The notes beneath the pieces were generated by a model, which did not search any database, was not told where the DNA came from, and worked only from the letters and a program-made list of their open reading frames with translations. A stretch of DNA of 64,000 nucleotides from Haemonchus contortus (taxonomy: Eukaryota; Nematoda; Chromadorea; Rhabditida; Trichostrongylidae): assembly GCA_000469685.2 (NCBI GenBank), contig LS997563.1, positions 11,682,940-11,746,939 of the forward strand. The letters run 5' to 3'. Position 1 is the first letter of the stretch. Each line of letters opens with the position of its first letter. The position numbers were made by a program, and so were the translations under genes. Of this stretch, positions 23,790 to 35,267 are shown piece by piece.

Positions 23790-24570
23790 TCCCTATTTGC
23801 AAAAGGACCTAAACGAGACCAACGGAGATTCACCATGGACTATAGGGAGATTAACTCAATCACAGAAACAGAAACATACTGCATACCACATATGCAGGAC
23901 ATCTTCGACTAGACTGGTAAGGAACTATGCATAGTTCTCGATTTTAGAATTTTTTCAAATACCCCTCACGAAAAAACTAAGTAGCGCACAGCGCTTTCCT
24001 CCTTCTTGGCATTAAACCACTTTACTGTGATGGCGCAAAGTCTCAAAGGCGCGCCGGCAACCTTTCAACGCGTGGTCAACAACTTAATTCGAAGATTACG
24101 AGCATGCTGTTTCGGTGATATTATTATAGCAAGTCAATCGGTGGGCCAGCACCTCACTGACTTAGACGAAGTGCTCCAACGCATAAAAGCGTTTGGAATG
24201 AAATTGACTCCGGAAAGATGACCATTTCTCCAAATGGAAGTCAAATACCTAGGTGTCCTTACAAGGAAAAATGGCACTTGCCCGAATCCGGATAAGGTGG
24301 CGAGCATAGCCAATATACCACGTCCAGAAAACGTGAAAGCAGTGAAGTACATCCTAAAAGCAGCATCATATTTTCGTCGCTATGTACCGCGTTTTTTCAT
24401 TATTGCTATATCCCTCTGCAATCTCATGCTTAAAAATGCCCCGTTTTATTGGACAGATGCTCATGCTCAGGCATTCAATGCGCTGAAAAAAGCGCTTGTG
24501 AAGGCGTTTCTTCGATTTCTATTACATTCGGACAACCCTATATCATTCATACCGATGCGTCCACCATAGG
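23790..24570 (+). pseudogene. Ty3/gypsy reverse transcriptase fragments
   Basis: Frames spread over all three phases recall the RT palm and thumb: a MDYREINSITETET segment, APATFQRVVNNLIRRLRA, a catalytic-box remnant where YxDD should be (CFGDIIIAS), and VKYLGVLTRKNGTCPNPDKV. Then NVKAVKYILKAASYFRRYVP follows, the conserved stretch just before RNase H in gypsy elements. Stops and frameshifts are frequent. The fingers region is heavily eroded (23.8-24.0 kb). Confidence 0.8.
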
Positions 24571-25030
24571 TTAGGCACAGACCTTCTACAGACTAACACA
24601 CGAGCCCAGGGAGAACAACCGGTTGTGTATGCTAGTCGATCTCTGAATAAACATGAGAACTACGCAGTTATTGAACTAGAGGCCTTAGCAACAGTGTTCG
24701 CGTTGAAACAATTTTACTCATGTATAGCGAATGCGCGAATCACTCCCATCAAGGATCACGCGCCCATTAAATCGTTAATGCACAGATCGGATTTGGTAGG
24801 ACGCCTAGCGAAATACCAAATAATAGTCCAATCATACGATTTAACAATCAAGTACCGCGCAGGGAAATAGGATACATTCTGCGATTACTTGAGCCGACTT
24901 CCCGAAAGGAATGTAAGTTCGGTGATGGCGCAGTCTTTTCCGTCTCTTGAGCGAATTCCAGAAAGTCAGAGAGAACTCAAAATACGGTCCCGATTGAAAT
25001 CTCTCACTGAAGATCTTGAGGAGCATCCTC
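24571..25030 (+). pseudogene. Ty3/gypsy RNase H fragment
   Basis: Carries VVYASRSLNKHENYAVIELE, a TPIKDHAPIKSLMHRSDLVG segment, and YDLTIKYRAGK followed by a stop where most copies continue, then DTFCDYLSRLPE. This is the usual end of the RNase H domain in gypsy pol. The same segment occurs divergently at 27.86-28.5 kb on the other strand. Confidence 0.8.
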
Positions 25031-25099
25031 GAGAATTTGAAAACACTATCGAACGGTTCTCTATCTACAATAATTCCTTATATCATACAATAAATGATG

Positions 25100-26304
25100 A
25101 GGCGAAACTTCTTTATTCCCGGCCCTGGAATGCAATCCGCCATCATTGCTTAAATTCACGAAAATCCTTTATTAGGATCTCATTTTGGAATACATAAAAC
25201 ATATAGGAAAATCAATGAGAAATACTTTTGGCCAAATCTTTATCAAGACGACATATGTGAAAACATGTCCAGTGTGCCAAAAGAATAAAACACCCACAAC
25301 TCCCATTATTCGGGAGCAAACGGGGGTTTTTCCAACTCCACAACTGCTGTTCGCGCGAATACACGCAGATGTTATTGGACCTCAACCACAATGTATGGAT
25401 GGAGGTGAGTTTATATCAATATCGGTATGCGCTTTTAGTAAATTCGTGATATGTACTCCACTATCAGAGCAAATTTTGTTCGATGACGTTATGTCGAAAC
25501 ATGGCATTCCAAAAGAACTCGTTTCTGATCGTGGATCGAATTATACCAGCGCAGTTTTTGCAAAAGTCAATAAAACACTAGGACTCAATAATTGTTTCAC
25601 CACTAGTTATATTCATGAGGCATACGGACAAGCTGAGAGATTTGTCAAGTTAATAACTGACTCACTCTGACAACTGACAGCATGATGCTCCGATGCTCGC
25701 GCATTGTGGTCCGATTATTTCTAACCCATTGTTTTCGCGTACAATTCCAGCATAAACAAGGCTACAGGATACTTCATCGAGATTCCCAATAACATTTAGC
25801 GACATTCTCCATGAACATCCATCCAATAGTTCGTGGGCATCCGACGACTTTGCTGATCAATTTGCCACTAGACTGCGAAGTGTCATTATGGATGTCGGCA
25901 GAGAAGTCACTTCGAAGACGGCGCCGTACAAACTTGGATACCTATACAACAAGGTATATTCAAAGGACATTTCCACTGGACATCTCGTTCTTCTGCACGA
26001 CGACACGGTTCGTCCAAAACTTACTAATCAATGGAGAGGCCATTCATAATTATAGAAATCAATCGTCCTAACGCGACTACTAAGAATCTAGTAGGTCGCC
26101 CAATGCGACAAATTGTTCGCATTGATCGTATTAAATTTTATTCTTCGCCTTCTATGTCAGTTGATCTTTCTTTCTACCACACACCAAGCACCACCACCTT
26201 TACCCCAAACTCCGGAGGCATCGAACGACATAGAACAACCAACTGCACGTCGTTCTTATCGTCTTCACGAAAAGCGAGTCCATGTGACGCGTCACTACGA
26301 ATAA
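25100..26304 (+). pseudogene. Ty3/gypsy integrase and pol C-terminus
   Basis: The zinc-binding His and Cys pairs fall in different frames (HFGIHKTY-type frame versus CPVCQKNK), so the N-terminal domain is frameshifted near 25.25 kb. The core frame at about 25320-25670 keeps the three acidic positions: IHADVIGPQ, SDRGSNY and HEAYGQAERF. There is a short deletion between the first and second. The tail frame ends RSYRLHEKRVHVTRHYE at 26302. Confidence 0.8.
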
Positions 26305-26339
26305 TGATAGAAACTACCAGATCCATAGATAGTTTCTGA

Positions 26340-26640
26340 GGTAAGTTTGAGTCTTCTTTCTCTCTTTCGCCGCAGTGTCGCGAATGTTTCCAAATTCTTT
26401 GAATTGTCGGTTCAAAGAATTCCTTTCGCAGTGTACCACTCAATTCAATTACATCGAAGTCCATAATTACGCCTTTGTACTAGTCGACACTAGTGTGCCG
26501 TCAACAGACTAGTACTCGAACCAGAGTGTTTCAACTCTGTTCGTATATTAGTCGCCCTAGGCTCAAATAAACTAATATTACGTATCACAATATTGTTATT
26601 CGTCTGAGTATAACGAATAACACGTACTTATGTTATCACC
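26340..26640 (+). repeat. Hairpin-rich 3' tail of the retroelement
   Basis: Four perfect hairpins occur in about 230 bp: 26393-26421 (11-bp stem AATTCTTTGAA, 7-nt loop), 26477-26515 (9-bp stem GTACTAGTC with an inner ACTAGT palindrome), 26522-26539 (6-bp stem CAGAGT) and 26595-26621 (9-bp stem GTTATTCGT, 9-nt loop). It lies immediately after the pol C-terminal frame and may be the 3' UTR or LTR. Confidence 0.75.
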
Positions 26641-26660
26641 TTAGCATCATCGAAAGCTTT

Positions 26661-27715
26661 ACGATTTCATATTGGCTTATCGTGATCAAAAAAACCCATA
26701 CCACATTGATCATAGTCATAATTGTATAAGCAGTAAGAGTAATGTTCGTATTGTTTCTTTTATAAGGCAACAACTTACGATCATTATGATGTCACCCCCT
26801 ACCCCATCCTTACCAGGACGAGCCTATTTTTTGAGTGGATGGCGCAACCTAGTCGGAGTCTAGCTGTTCCAACTGCTCCAATTCACACTTAATCTTTTTA
26901 ACGCGATGTATCCACTGGTACGATCTTTGCCGTTTTTCTTAGCTTTCAACCTAATATTTGTAATTCAATGTTCTCATATGGAACAAATTTCATACCGAAC
27001 ATCTAATCTTTTTTCTGCAGCTTTATGCTCTAAGAAAATACCTGTGCCATATCGGAGCCACAATCGAAACTCGAGGGCGAGCTTACTGTAGGATTGGAGA
27101 TGCCATATCAGCCAAACCAGGTCGCCTGTTTCTTGAGAAACGACACTACACTCTACCACTATATAATGGGCAAGCTGGCAGCAAAAGGCTGCTATTGTTC
27201 CATCGACTCTCACTACACAGCCCATCGTCTCCGCGTAAACGAAAGGTCCAACCCCCTTTACCTTTCATATCACATTTCTAATGTATTGAGGATAAACTAT
27301 TTGTGTAACCAGTTTGTATACTACATACCGCTACACATCAGATATATGCCTGATCAGCATATATCCTGATAGCCTTCACTATACGCCGCATAGTAGCTGT
27401 CCACGAAGTCAACGATTCACTATGATCGTAGGTCAGACCGACCTGGAGCACCAGGAAAAGGCCTATGCAAAGTAATAGCAGCCGCGGCCATCAATAATTG
27501 CATTGCGCAATCTAAACTGAAACTTAATTTCTCCCATCAAAACCATCCTTTTTAGCCGAACAATCGTTTTATTGACCATAAATGAGAAAACCACAATAAT
27601 AAGCGTATTTTCCAGGAGGTATCCTCGAGCACCCTTTTCATATTAATTGGATGAAATAAATATCTCTGACAAACACTTTACCTCGTTCATTTATGATTAG
27701 CCCAAACCATTCGAA
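26661..27715. other. No recognised gene
   Basis: Between the two gypsy regions. Several short open frames (for example 27094-27369 plus) lack motifs or splice support. It may be eroded retroelement sequence. Confidence 0.4.
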
Positions 27716-28640
27716 ATTGACTCCTGGACACCCCTTCGAGGTCATATAGGCTCGAGGATGGATAAATCCTATAAATGGCCCAAATCTTTCATAATAGATG
27801 CATAATTATTAGGGGCGTTTGCTAAACCCTGGTATCCAACAATAACTTCTCAAAAACTAAGGATATGGAATGAAAAACCCTTTTCTTCCCGAAAGTGTTA
27901 AAAATACATAATAATGCACTCGCGACATTTCCAAGAGAAATAACCAGGAATAACCCAAAAAGTGGTTGTTCCCTTTAGGGCAGGGATCTGCAGTTTCTTG
28001 TTTGAGAAATCTCAACATTGGACCGTATTTGGAATTTCTCTGACTCTCCCGAACTTGTTCCACAGAGGGTAAGGAGGGCGCAATAATGGGATTCACGCTA
28101 GGTAAGGGATAACTTCTGAGATAATCACAAAAGGTGTTATGCTTACCTACACGATATCCAATTGTTATGTTATACGATTGTATGCTTATTTGATGCTTAG
28201 CTAGGCGCCCGATCAAATCTGATCTGTGCATCAGAGATTTGAGCGGGGCGTGATCCGTTACCAGCGTTGTACGTGCGTTTACTACATACGTACAATAGGC
28301 TTCAGTGCAAACACTATTGCAAGCGCATATAATTCAATGACCGCGTAATTTTTCTCATGCTTTTTGAGGGTCTACCCGCATACGCCAAAAGTGGCTGTTC
28401 CCATGAGGGTCTGCCCTCATGGGGGGGGGGGGGGGGGCAGCCACCTCTTAGATTATCCCTGGTAATCTCTCTTGGGAATGTCACGAGGGTATTATTATGT
28501 ATTCTTATCATTTTTAGGAAGGAAAGAGTTGATTCAGTTCACATTCTTAAATTCTGAGGAATTGTTGGATACCAGGGCTTAGCAAATGCCCCCAATAATT
28601 ATATATCCATCATGAAAGATTTGGGTCATATATATAAGAT
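27716..28640 (-). mobile_element. Rearranged Ty3/gypsy fragment, minus strand
   Basis: The minus-strand frame 27857-28231 reads MHRSDLIGRLAKHQISIQSY and GKHNTFCDYLRSYPLPSV, the end of an RNase H domain related to but clearly diverged from the plus-strand copy at 24.8 kb. Upstream on the minus strand LAYAGRPSKSMRKITRSLNY continues the same domain. The fragment is flanked by inverted arms of about 90 bp (about 27765-27850 and 28559-28640) sharing TTGTTGGATACCAGGG and TAATTAT...TCATxATGAAAGATTTGGG. Confidence 0.65.
28378..28447. repeat. Hairpin with long G run
   Basis: GTGGCTG (about 28392) pairs with CAGCCAC (about 28437). Inside are CCCATGAGGG, TGCCCTCATGGG and a run of about 18 G. The G run lies inside the diverged gypsy RNase H sequence. 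A run of this length is also a place where an assembly can be wrong. Confidence 0.6.
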
Positions 28641-29155
28641 TTATCCATCTTTGCGCTTCATTTCTGTGAGCTTGTTAATCGCTCGTTGAGCATTATTTCC
28701 TATTACACAATCCCTTTCAGAAATACCAATGTTCTCCTTTTACCCTGACTACTATATGTTGACTGTGATTAGAATATTCTTGTGACGTGCGTGATTCTTA
28801 GGTGGAACAATTTATTCAACTGACAGCCTAACGCTTGACGCAATCGCCTTCTTCAGAGGCCAAGGCTCCACCGCTCAAAAGACAAAAATCCGATTTTTTT
28901 TTGTCCGCGAAAGCGGACTGCCACAGGCAACTGCAGGTAGTGGAACTTGGGGCTATTCATTGGCTTCATTCAGTACAATCGTTAATATGACTCGTGTCCA
29001 TTGTATGAAGTATGGACCAGCTCCTGTGCTCCATGTGCTCTTAAACTTCTCTACTTCATTTTGGATGACGCCCTCCCAAGTTGTTCGACCACGTCCAGAT
29101 ATATACCAGTTGCCCATTAGGAAAAGCCTGTAAGAAATTCTACTTGAATAAATGA
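28641..29155. other. Intergenic; contains a hammerhead-like repeat end
   Basis: No gene. At 28799-28864, minus strand, lies GGCCTCTGAAGAAGGCGATT followed by GCGTCAAGCGTTAGGC and a GAATAAATTGTTCCACC tail. It matches the layout of the 20461 sequence and keeps CTGAAGA (the CTGANGA core of a hammerhead), but AAGC stands where GAAAC should be. Confidence 0.4.
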
Positions 29156-29232
29156 TACTAAGCGGATAACGATCCAGGTTTGAACCTGTGACAACGTGCG
29201 TGATAGTGCACCACTTGCCACTACACCATCTA
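29156..29232 (-). mobile_element. tRNA-derived SINE copy 3, head only
   Basis: On the minus strand it shows the A-box-like GATGGTGTAGTGGCAAGTGG and a B-box-like GGTTCAAACC with the TCACGCACG segment between. Only the tRNA-like head is present. Its 5' end is 7 bp from the mariner element that starts at 29240. Confidence 0.75.
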
Positions 29233-29239
29233 AATAGTA

Positions 29240-29989
29240 TTAGGTTGAGTCATAAGTCCTAGGACAAAGCGATAGTGATGACTTCTAGAGATCATAATCC
29301 GGGAAAGAGGTGACGAAAATGGGCGCGCGAGGCGTCGTTAGGTTGAGTATAAAAAGTTCTTCTGAATACATACTAACGAGTACACCTGACCATCTCCTGC
29401 GCTTGAGAGAAGTGCCATGTCGGCGCGAAAATCCATGTCATACTGCTTCAAAGCATGAGGCACATATCGACCGAGCTTTCGCGCCTTGCCGATTGACTTC
29501 AATCCACAGATAACTGTAGACTGACTCTTCAAGGAAAACTGCCAGTTAACGAGTAGTTTGGTACGGATCGGCTTCCACCTGGCTCCGCAGCACCTCCAAA
29601 TCCAACTCCATTGAGCGTCCCGGACGGTCTTCATTCGATGGAATGGTCGTCCGAAGTGAACGTCGTGTGCCACTTTTGAAATATGCATCTAGCAGGAGCA
29701 AAATTCTTGTGAACTTCCTCCATGCGTCTATCGATCTCCGCGGGTTCTTGGTCAGATAAAAAAAGAAATAGGATGGTGCTGCAGAGTTGGAGTTGCGACG
29801 GCTTGAAATCATGGGGCATGGTTGCAGGAAAGAAATCAGTCAGGTGTGTTCGTTAGCATGTATTTTGGAAAGCTTTTCATACACTATCTAACAGTGCCAC
29901 GCGCGTCCATATTCCTCTCCTCTTTCCCGAGTTATAATCTCAATAAGTCATCGTTATCATTTTGTCCGAGGACTTATGACTCAACCTAA
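29240..29989 (-). mobile_element. Mariner-type transposon, internally deleted
   Basis: Terminal inverted repeats of about 29 bp start TTAGGTTGAGTCATAAGTCC on both strands, flanked by TA (29238-29239 and 29990-29991). The minus-strand coding remnants keep the N-terminal part of a mariner transposase (EVLRSQVEADPYQTTR; SQSTVICGLKSIGKARKLGR; YVPHALKQYDMDF). They then jump to a segment around the first catalytic region (QKNFLYST). The catalytic core beyond it is missing and the frame is broken. At 750 bp it is roughly 60 percent of a full mariner. Confidence 0.8.
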
Positions 29990-30365
29990 TACAATGAATA
30001 GGATGTCCGCTGTATATGATAATTCCTGTCGCGAGTATACAATAAACGTAAAGCGTGTATAGTGAGATGAATTTACCCAATCCTATTACCTAAGAACCAC
30101 AAGATCGTAACACAACATCAAAACATGAGTAATTAATATATAAACTAAGGTCAATAGTATTATATGTATATGGCAAAAAACAGCAAATTAAGATCATATT
30201 GCAACGCTTCCATATCGATGATTTTAAAGTTCTCCCATGAATTCGGATTATAATCCCAATGTTCATAGCTCAGGTAAACCTTTTCGCATACTTTTTGAGT
30301 TCGCAAATAAATTATCATTCCTGCTATTATGATTATCACGTTTTCTATGCTGAAGGTATAGATAA

Positions 30366-31175
30366 TGAGGTTGAAGGAAGTTGCAAAATACGTATTATCA
30401 CACATGTATGGTCCGGGATTGAATATGGAGTCGTTATACAGTAGCGCCCAAAAGTATTCGGTGGAACGCTCCTTCAGTTATAATTTTCAGTCGTAACTCC
30501 TTTCTTACTGGATTTAATCAAGCGAAATTTCAATATGTGTATTGTGAATATTTACCATAACCTGCATTTTGATCATGTTCCAAATATCCCAAAGGGCTTG
30601 AACTCAAAATCAATTGGAAATAGGGATGATGGTCCTTCTGGAACTTCTTTCCTTTTTGCGATGTCTTAAGTGTACGAGCGCTAATGTCAAACATAGAAGA
30701 GGAGAAATACGCAAATAAGGTCGGAATAACTGCAGACGTCACAAACTTGCTTTCAGCACAGTCTATAAACGCCTCCCCATTAGTATGTGGATATGGCTGT
30801 ATTGCAGTCAAGTAGTGTTAGATAGTGTGAAATATGCTTCGGTCAAACATATCAAAATTTCATGCGATTTGCTCCACTGGGAAAAAAGTTACGGCAAGTT
30901 AAAGTTGGCCGAATACTTTTGAGCGCTACTGTATGCCGGGTCAACGGTTCCTTCTATCCTTCCGGGGTCGGCAAACTGGTGTCACTCTTGTCTGAGAGGA
31001 TAAAAGCATAAAAGCATAGAAGTACATTGACTGACCACCTCAAGTCATTGCACAGGACAAACACGCAAACAACGCTTCACTACGATCCCGAAGTCGAATG
31101 TGGGGCGCATACCAGTGCCGAATTGATTATTGCAAGAACGTTGCCTTCATAACTTTATCCTTATAAAAATGATGT
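30366..31175 (+). mobile_element. tRNA-derived SINE copy 4, split by a MITE
   Basis: The head (30366-30438; TCACACATGTATGGTCCGGG, GATTGAATATGGAG) and the body-tail (30932-31175; GGTCAACGG, GAGGATAAAAGC, CACTACGATCCCGAAGTCG, TTTATCC) are separated by the 493-bp element at 30439-30931. Removing that element and one TA restores the order seen in the other copies. Confidence 0.75.
30439..30931. mobile_element. Tc1/mariner-type MITE nested in a SINE
   Basis: Terminal inverted repeats of about 23 bp with one mismatch, beginning CAGTAGCGCCCAAAAGTATT on the left and CAGTAGCGCTCAAAAGTATT on the right read inward. TA lies on both sides (30437-30438 and 30932-30933). No transposase is encoded. The CAGT end and TA target are those of Tc1/mariner elements, so it is probably a non-autonomous member. 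Confidence 0.85.
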
Positions 31176-32625
31176 CTGGCATCACGTGAAACTCTAAACT
31201 ATATCGAGGCTGTAAGCCAAGATCAATGATTGGTTAATTCAGCTTTCCTTGGGAGTTTACCTAACCTACTTACAAAAATTTATCAAAGTAAAATGACAAA
31301 AAGGGAAATACAGTGCAATCTGTGCATTCGACTCTGTATGCTCCGAATTGAGTTAGTTTTCCATTCTTCAACGGCTTCAATCTATTTGACTTCGACGGAC
31401 AACTATGACTCCTTTCGGTAAATAATTGCATAGTTTACCTACGGATTACCTCCAGGCTAATATGGGACTGATTTGAGTGAGTGATTCGAGCGACGAACAG
31501 TGTCATCAGAACATTACATTACCATGGAGATAACGTCTGAAATGTATTATATTTACCATCAAAGGAAAATTGAGGAGAACATGGGACGTTCCTGCCGAAA
31601 TTATTGACACCTCGTTCCTTTTCATAACCCTGCGTTTTCTAGATTATCGATTTTTTCTTTTGTTCGTAGACAGAAAGGCTTACCCAGTCAGAACGGCCCA
31701 TATTCCCACCGGTTTGTGAACTGTGTTTACCTTTCGTAGGCCTTTCTTTGCTTATAGCAGCATTGGGTTTCCATTTAGAAATCGGATGATTTCTCATACC
31801 TCCTTTCCTACCTCGTCCTATTTTGCCCCTAATTGCATCCGTGGGAAAAACCGCTTGTCTTCGGTGCACGTAGATTTTTTAAATTTCTGTTTGTAGATGG
31901 AATAATGTTCGTGCAACCAGTGTGATTGTGTTTGCATTTTTCCAAAGTCACCTGATTCCCTCCGTCCATTGCGACCACACATTTGTTCACCCTTGTTCAC
32001 CCTTCTTTCTTGCCTCGAAATATGAGAGCTAATTGATCCAAAAACTCAACTCTCAGAATTCTGGAGCAGTTTTTTGCTGCAATGCTTTCCCAGCACGCTT
32101 CTCGTCTTCCATTTCTCCAGATGTGTGCGCTGACGTTTCAAAAAGCAAATCTCGTCTTTCAGCACCTTTTAATCGTTTACATGTCCTTGTTATTTGTTTA
32201 TAGTCGTTTTTCATCTCGCTGCACAAGTTATTGAGCGTTTCACCTCACGCAGACACTTAAGAAGGAGCTTTTTTGGAAAAATGATTAACCAGCTATATAT
32301 GTATATGTATATTTAGTTAGTTATGAAGGTATACGGCTCTCTATATAAGTAAGTGCATGGCTAGCTACTATAAGTGGGGTTTTGAATTGAGTCCACTGAC
32401 ATAATGGCTGCATCTACTGTTCGAAACTGGTGTAGCCCATAGGACTGAATCCTTCCGTGGGAGGATAATTCCTCTACCATGTTAGGGGCCATACGACCCA
32501 GATTTGTTGATTGGATTGGATTTGGAACTCTGTTTTACTATCAGATAGCTTCCGTGATGAGTGAATGATATAGGCTGATTACGAAGTATTCTTTCTCGGT
32601 TGCGATTATTAGACGTAAGTACAAT
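31176..32625. other. No recognised gene
   Basis: Mostly AT-rich, with a TATATGTATATGTATAT stretch near 32295-32312. Open frames at 31.6-32.0 kb on the minus strand are lysine/arginine-rich but have no motif or splice support. Confidence 0.45.
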
Positions 32626-32885
32626 CAGAGGCGAAGGTAGTGTAGTGGCAAGTGGCGCACTTCACACACGCCTGGTAACGGGTATCATCCACTTTAGTTG
32701 GTGCTAGACTCGTCTGGTAAGATAAAAGTACTGACTTGTACATAAGCTGGCCACCGCAAGTCATTGTATAAGCCATATACGTATTCAATACGCCACTACG
32801 ATGCCGAATGAAGTCGAATGCGTAGCGCATTGTCCCGACGAGACCGATTGACGCCTCAGAACTTCATCCTTTCCTTAGGCCTTTG
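32626..32885 (+). mobile_element. tRNA-derived SINE copy 5
   Basis: The head AAGGTAGTGTAGTGGCAAGTG keeps the A box. The B box is eroded (GGTATCATCC). The body (GATAAAAGTACTGACTTG; CGCCACTACGATGCCGAATG) and the tail GACGCCTCAGAACTTCATCC follow. Confidence 0.8.
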
Positions 32886-35265
32886 ATCGCTGTCTAATGT
32901 TTCCAGTAACTCACTATAATCATATTAGCCCTATGATGACGGGAAAAAGTCAGATGGAATACACGAGAGCGTACTGAAGGCGCTATAGCTCAAAAGCAGG
33001 ACGAAAATGATCAAAATGTTCATTCTGCATGCCATAAAACTTGTGCTTAATTTGGTCTTAGTGAAACTGAAATGATTTCTCCCCACATATTCCATTAAAT
33101 CAAGGTTGAGTGGAAGTTTCCCAATGATCAATGGCCGATTCAGGGTCAAGATTGTGCCTCGGCGAGTGCGACCGAAGGAGATAGACATTCCGTTGCTCGG
33201 AAAGAGGACTATTCATTCATAAAGGTGTGAACGGTTCTGCCTAAATTCTAATTTGGTATGATTAGAACATAGAAAACCTTTGAAAATCCTCTCTGGGCAT
33301 CCTGATAATCCTTCCCTCTTCCGAACAACGCTTTCTTCTAGTTTTAGGTAAGTTTGTGTAGAGTGGGGATGGGCTGGAGTGCTGTTTTATGGAAAAAAAA
33401 TTGCGAACTACTATGGGACCTTCTCGTCAACACCTTACTGCAAACTTAGCGATTTCCAAGCAAGTGATAGTGTTGTTCATTCGAAAGATCTTTTCTCAAC
33501 GTGGATTCATTTCCTTGGAACTGTTCTTTTCTGTATTTTTTGCTCGGGACGTGTTGCTTGGGTTCATTTCCGGCACGACGCCTTGGTAACGTAATGAACT
33601 GGCTGAAGAATAGTAATTAAGAGGAAGAGGCTTAACTAGAAGAATTCACGGGATAGGAAGATATGCAGCTTGCTCGGGACATTCCCACATTATCCCCTTA
33701 CTTGGGGGAATGTCCCGAGTGATATGAACTTGTACCCTTCATCTGATTTATCTTTCAATTTCCTATTTAACGACTAAGGGGGTAGTCAAGAGTCTTGTAT
33801 TGGCAATTCTGGGCACCAGCTGAGAGCGCCGGAAACTCGGCTAAGGAATTTAGAGATACTGAATTCCTGTCTAGCAACCACTGAGTAATTTTTAAATTCA
33901 TTCCCTATTACAATGAAAACTGTGAAAAAAAAACATTTTAGTCCGGTTCAAAGAAATGATTTATTTGTCTGGAAAGCGACGCGATGCCAGTGACTTTAAG
34001 CCCGTCCGATCATCCGATTATGTCGAATTGCCTATTACGTACATCACTGTTCAATTGGGACAATTCGAATTTGGCCTTCGATATACTTCCTCCAAACTTC
34101 TTCCTCGACCGAATGATTGATTCATGTACCATTTCGCGGATGACTGAAACCATGGGAAACGCTAAACGTTCTCATAACACATATGCGCTTGAACGATGAT
34201 TTTATCAGCTAACGAGAACGTGTTTTTGCCTTTTCCGATAGAAATCATAAGCAAAGCCTCGCGAAAAAAAACCGATTCAGCCTCATTGTAGTTCGTCACC
34301 GAGCCATGCAGATTATGGGAATACTTTCCGGATGGATTAGTACCGGCGGGAGTGCTGGAGCAGTAGCCCTCTTCATATCATACGCACAATAATATGTTAA
34401 TCTTTTGAGTACAAAGGTCGGCTAAGACTTTTTAGTGACCTGTTTGATGGTTTCCAATGGTCTCGACTATTGGCGGTGCTGTTCTGATAGGTAATCGTCG
34501 CACTGTATGCCTAGGAGGATTATAGCGATGGTGCATACCCTGCTGTATGCTAATATGACTGCGAGCATACCCGGTAAAGTCTCTTACGATGCCCTCTCGC
34601 TCGACCAAGTCTGGAAATCTGCTATTCTGCCGATTTCCCACTGTTATTGGGACACATTAATCCAACTTTTTTGTATCCTTTCGGGAAATCTGCTGTTTTG
34701 CGAATTTCCTACTGTTATTAAAAGACCTTTACTCATCTTTCCTGTGTCCTTTCACTTCTAATTTTCCCGTTTTGAATTCTTTTCACCCAACGGATTCGTA
34801 CTGGAACTGTTGTGCGACTTGGGCTCTGCAGCTGGATTGCCCGATTGATGCAGCTCGCTCATCGATCCTACGCGAGACCAGCGAACTGTGTATTCTCTAA
34901 GAATTTAGCCCATTGAATTTTAGGACGTTTCCTGCTTGCTAATGTGGAAATTTTGCCCTGAAATGGATTGGCTGGGTTGATAGGAATAGGGATACTCACA
35001 ATTAGCACGAGTTGGGGGGAGTTGGGGAGTTCATTTGGGATAAAAATTAAAAACATAGTGCATTCTAGAAGCTCTTCATGCCATGTCAAAAAATCAGGAG
35101 AACCAGAAAAATGATTCTGTGGAATCATGAGCGTGACGGTGAGGAATGGGCGATTCCATGTTGGTTCTACTTGATGGTTCCTGGAAAGCGAAGGACCTGA
35201 TGTAGTCAAAAAAGGCTGGAAGTGGCTCTCTCAAAATGGGCCATCAACTCGATTGCAATCAAAAA
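32886..35265. other. No recognised gene
   Basis: Apart from the 33.67 kb hairpin, open frames on both strands (33.4-33.6, 33.98-34.2, 34.87-35.2 kb) have no motif or consistent splice set. Around 34.87-35.21 kb a minus-strand frame has a GTGAGT donor but no partner exon. Confidence 0.4.
33673..33719. repeat. 14-bp perfect inverted repeat
   Basis: CTCGGGACATTCCC at 33673-33686 and its exact reverse complement at 33706-33719, with a 19-nt loop that can itself pair (CCCC/GGGG). No gene borders it. It may be a foldback relic or an RNA hairpin. Confidence 0.8.
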
Positions 35266-35267
35266 TG

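Larger units (their letters stand above)
20560..26660 (+). mobile_element. Decayed Ty3/gypsy-type retroelement with hairpin-mosaic leader
   Basis: A composite unit: a 5' mosaic of hairpin modules (20.56-22.65 kb), a gag-like frame, more hairpin modules (22.97-23.76 kb), pol fragments in the order RT, RNase H and integrase (23.8-26.3 kb), and a hairpin-rich 3' tail (26.34-26.64 kb). Domain order and the integrase core place it with Ty3/gypsy (Metaviridae-type) elements. Multiple stops and frameshifts inactivate it. I could not identify matching direct LTRs at the two ends, so the true boundaries and the relation of the modules to the element are open. Confidence 0.65.

Noticed and set aside
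34868..35209. 113-codon minus-strand frame with a GTGAGT donor
   Set aside because: No matching acceptor or neighbouring exon was found. It is less consistent than the plus-strand candidate next to it.
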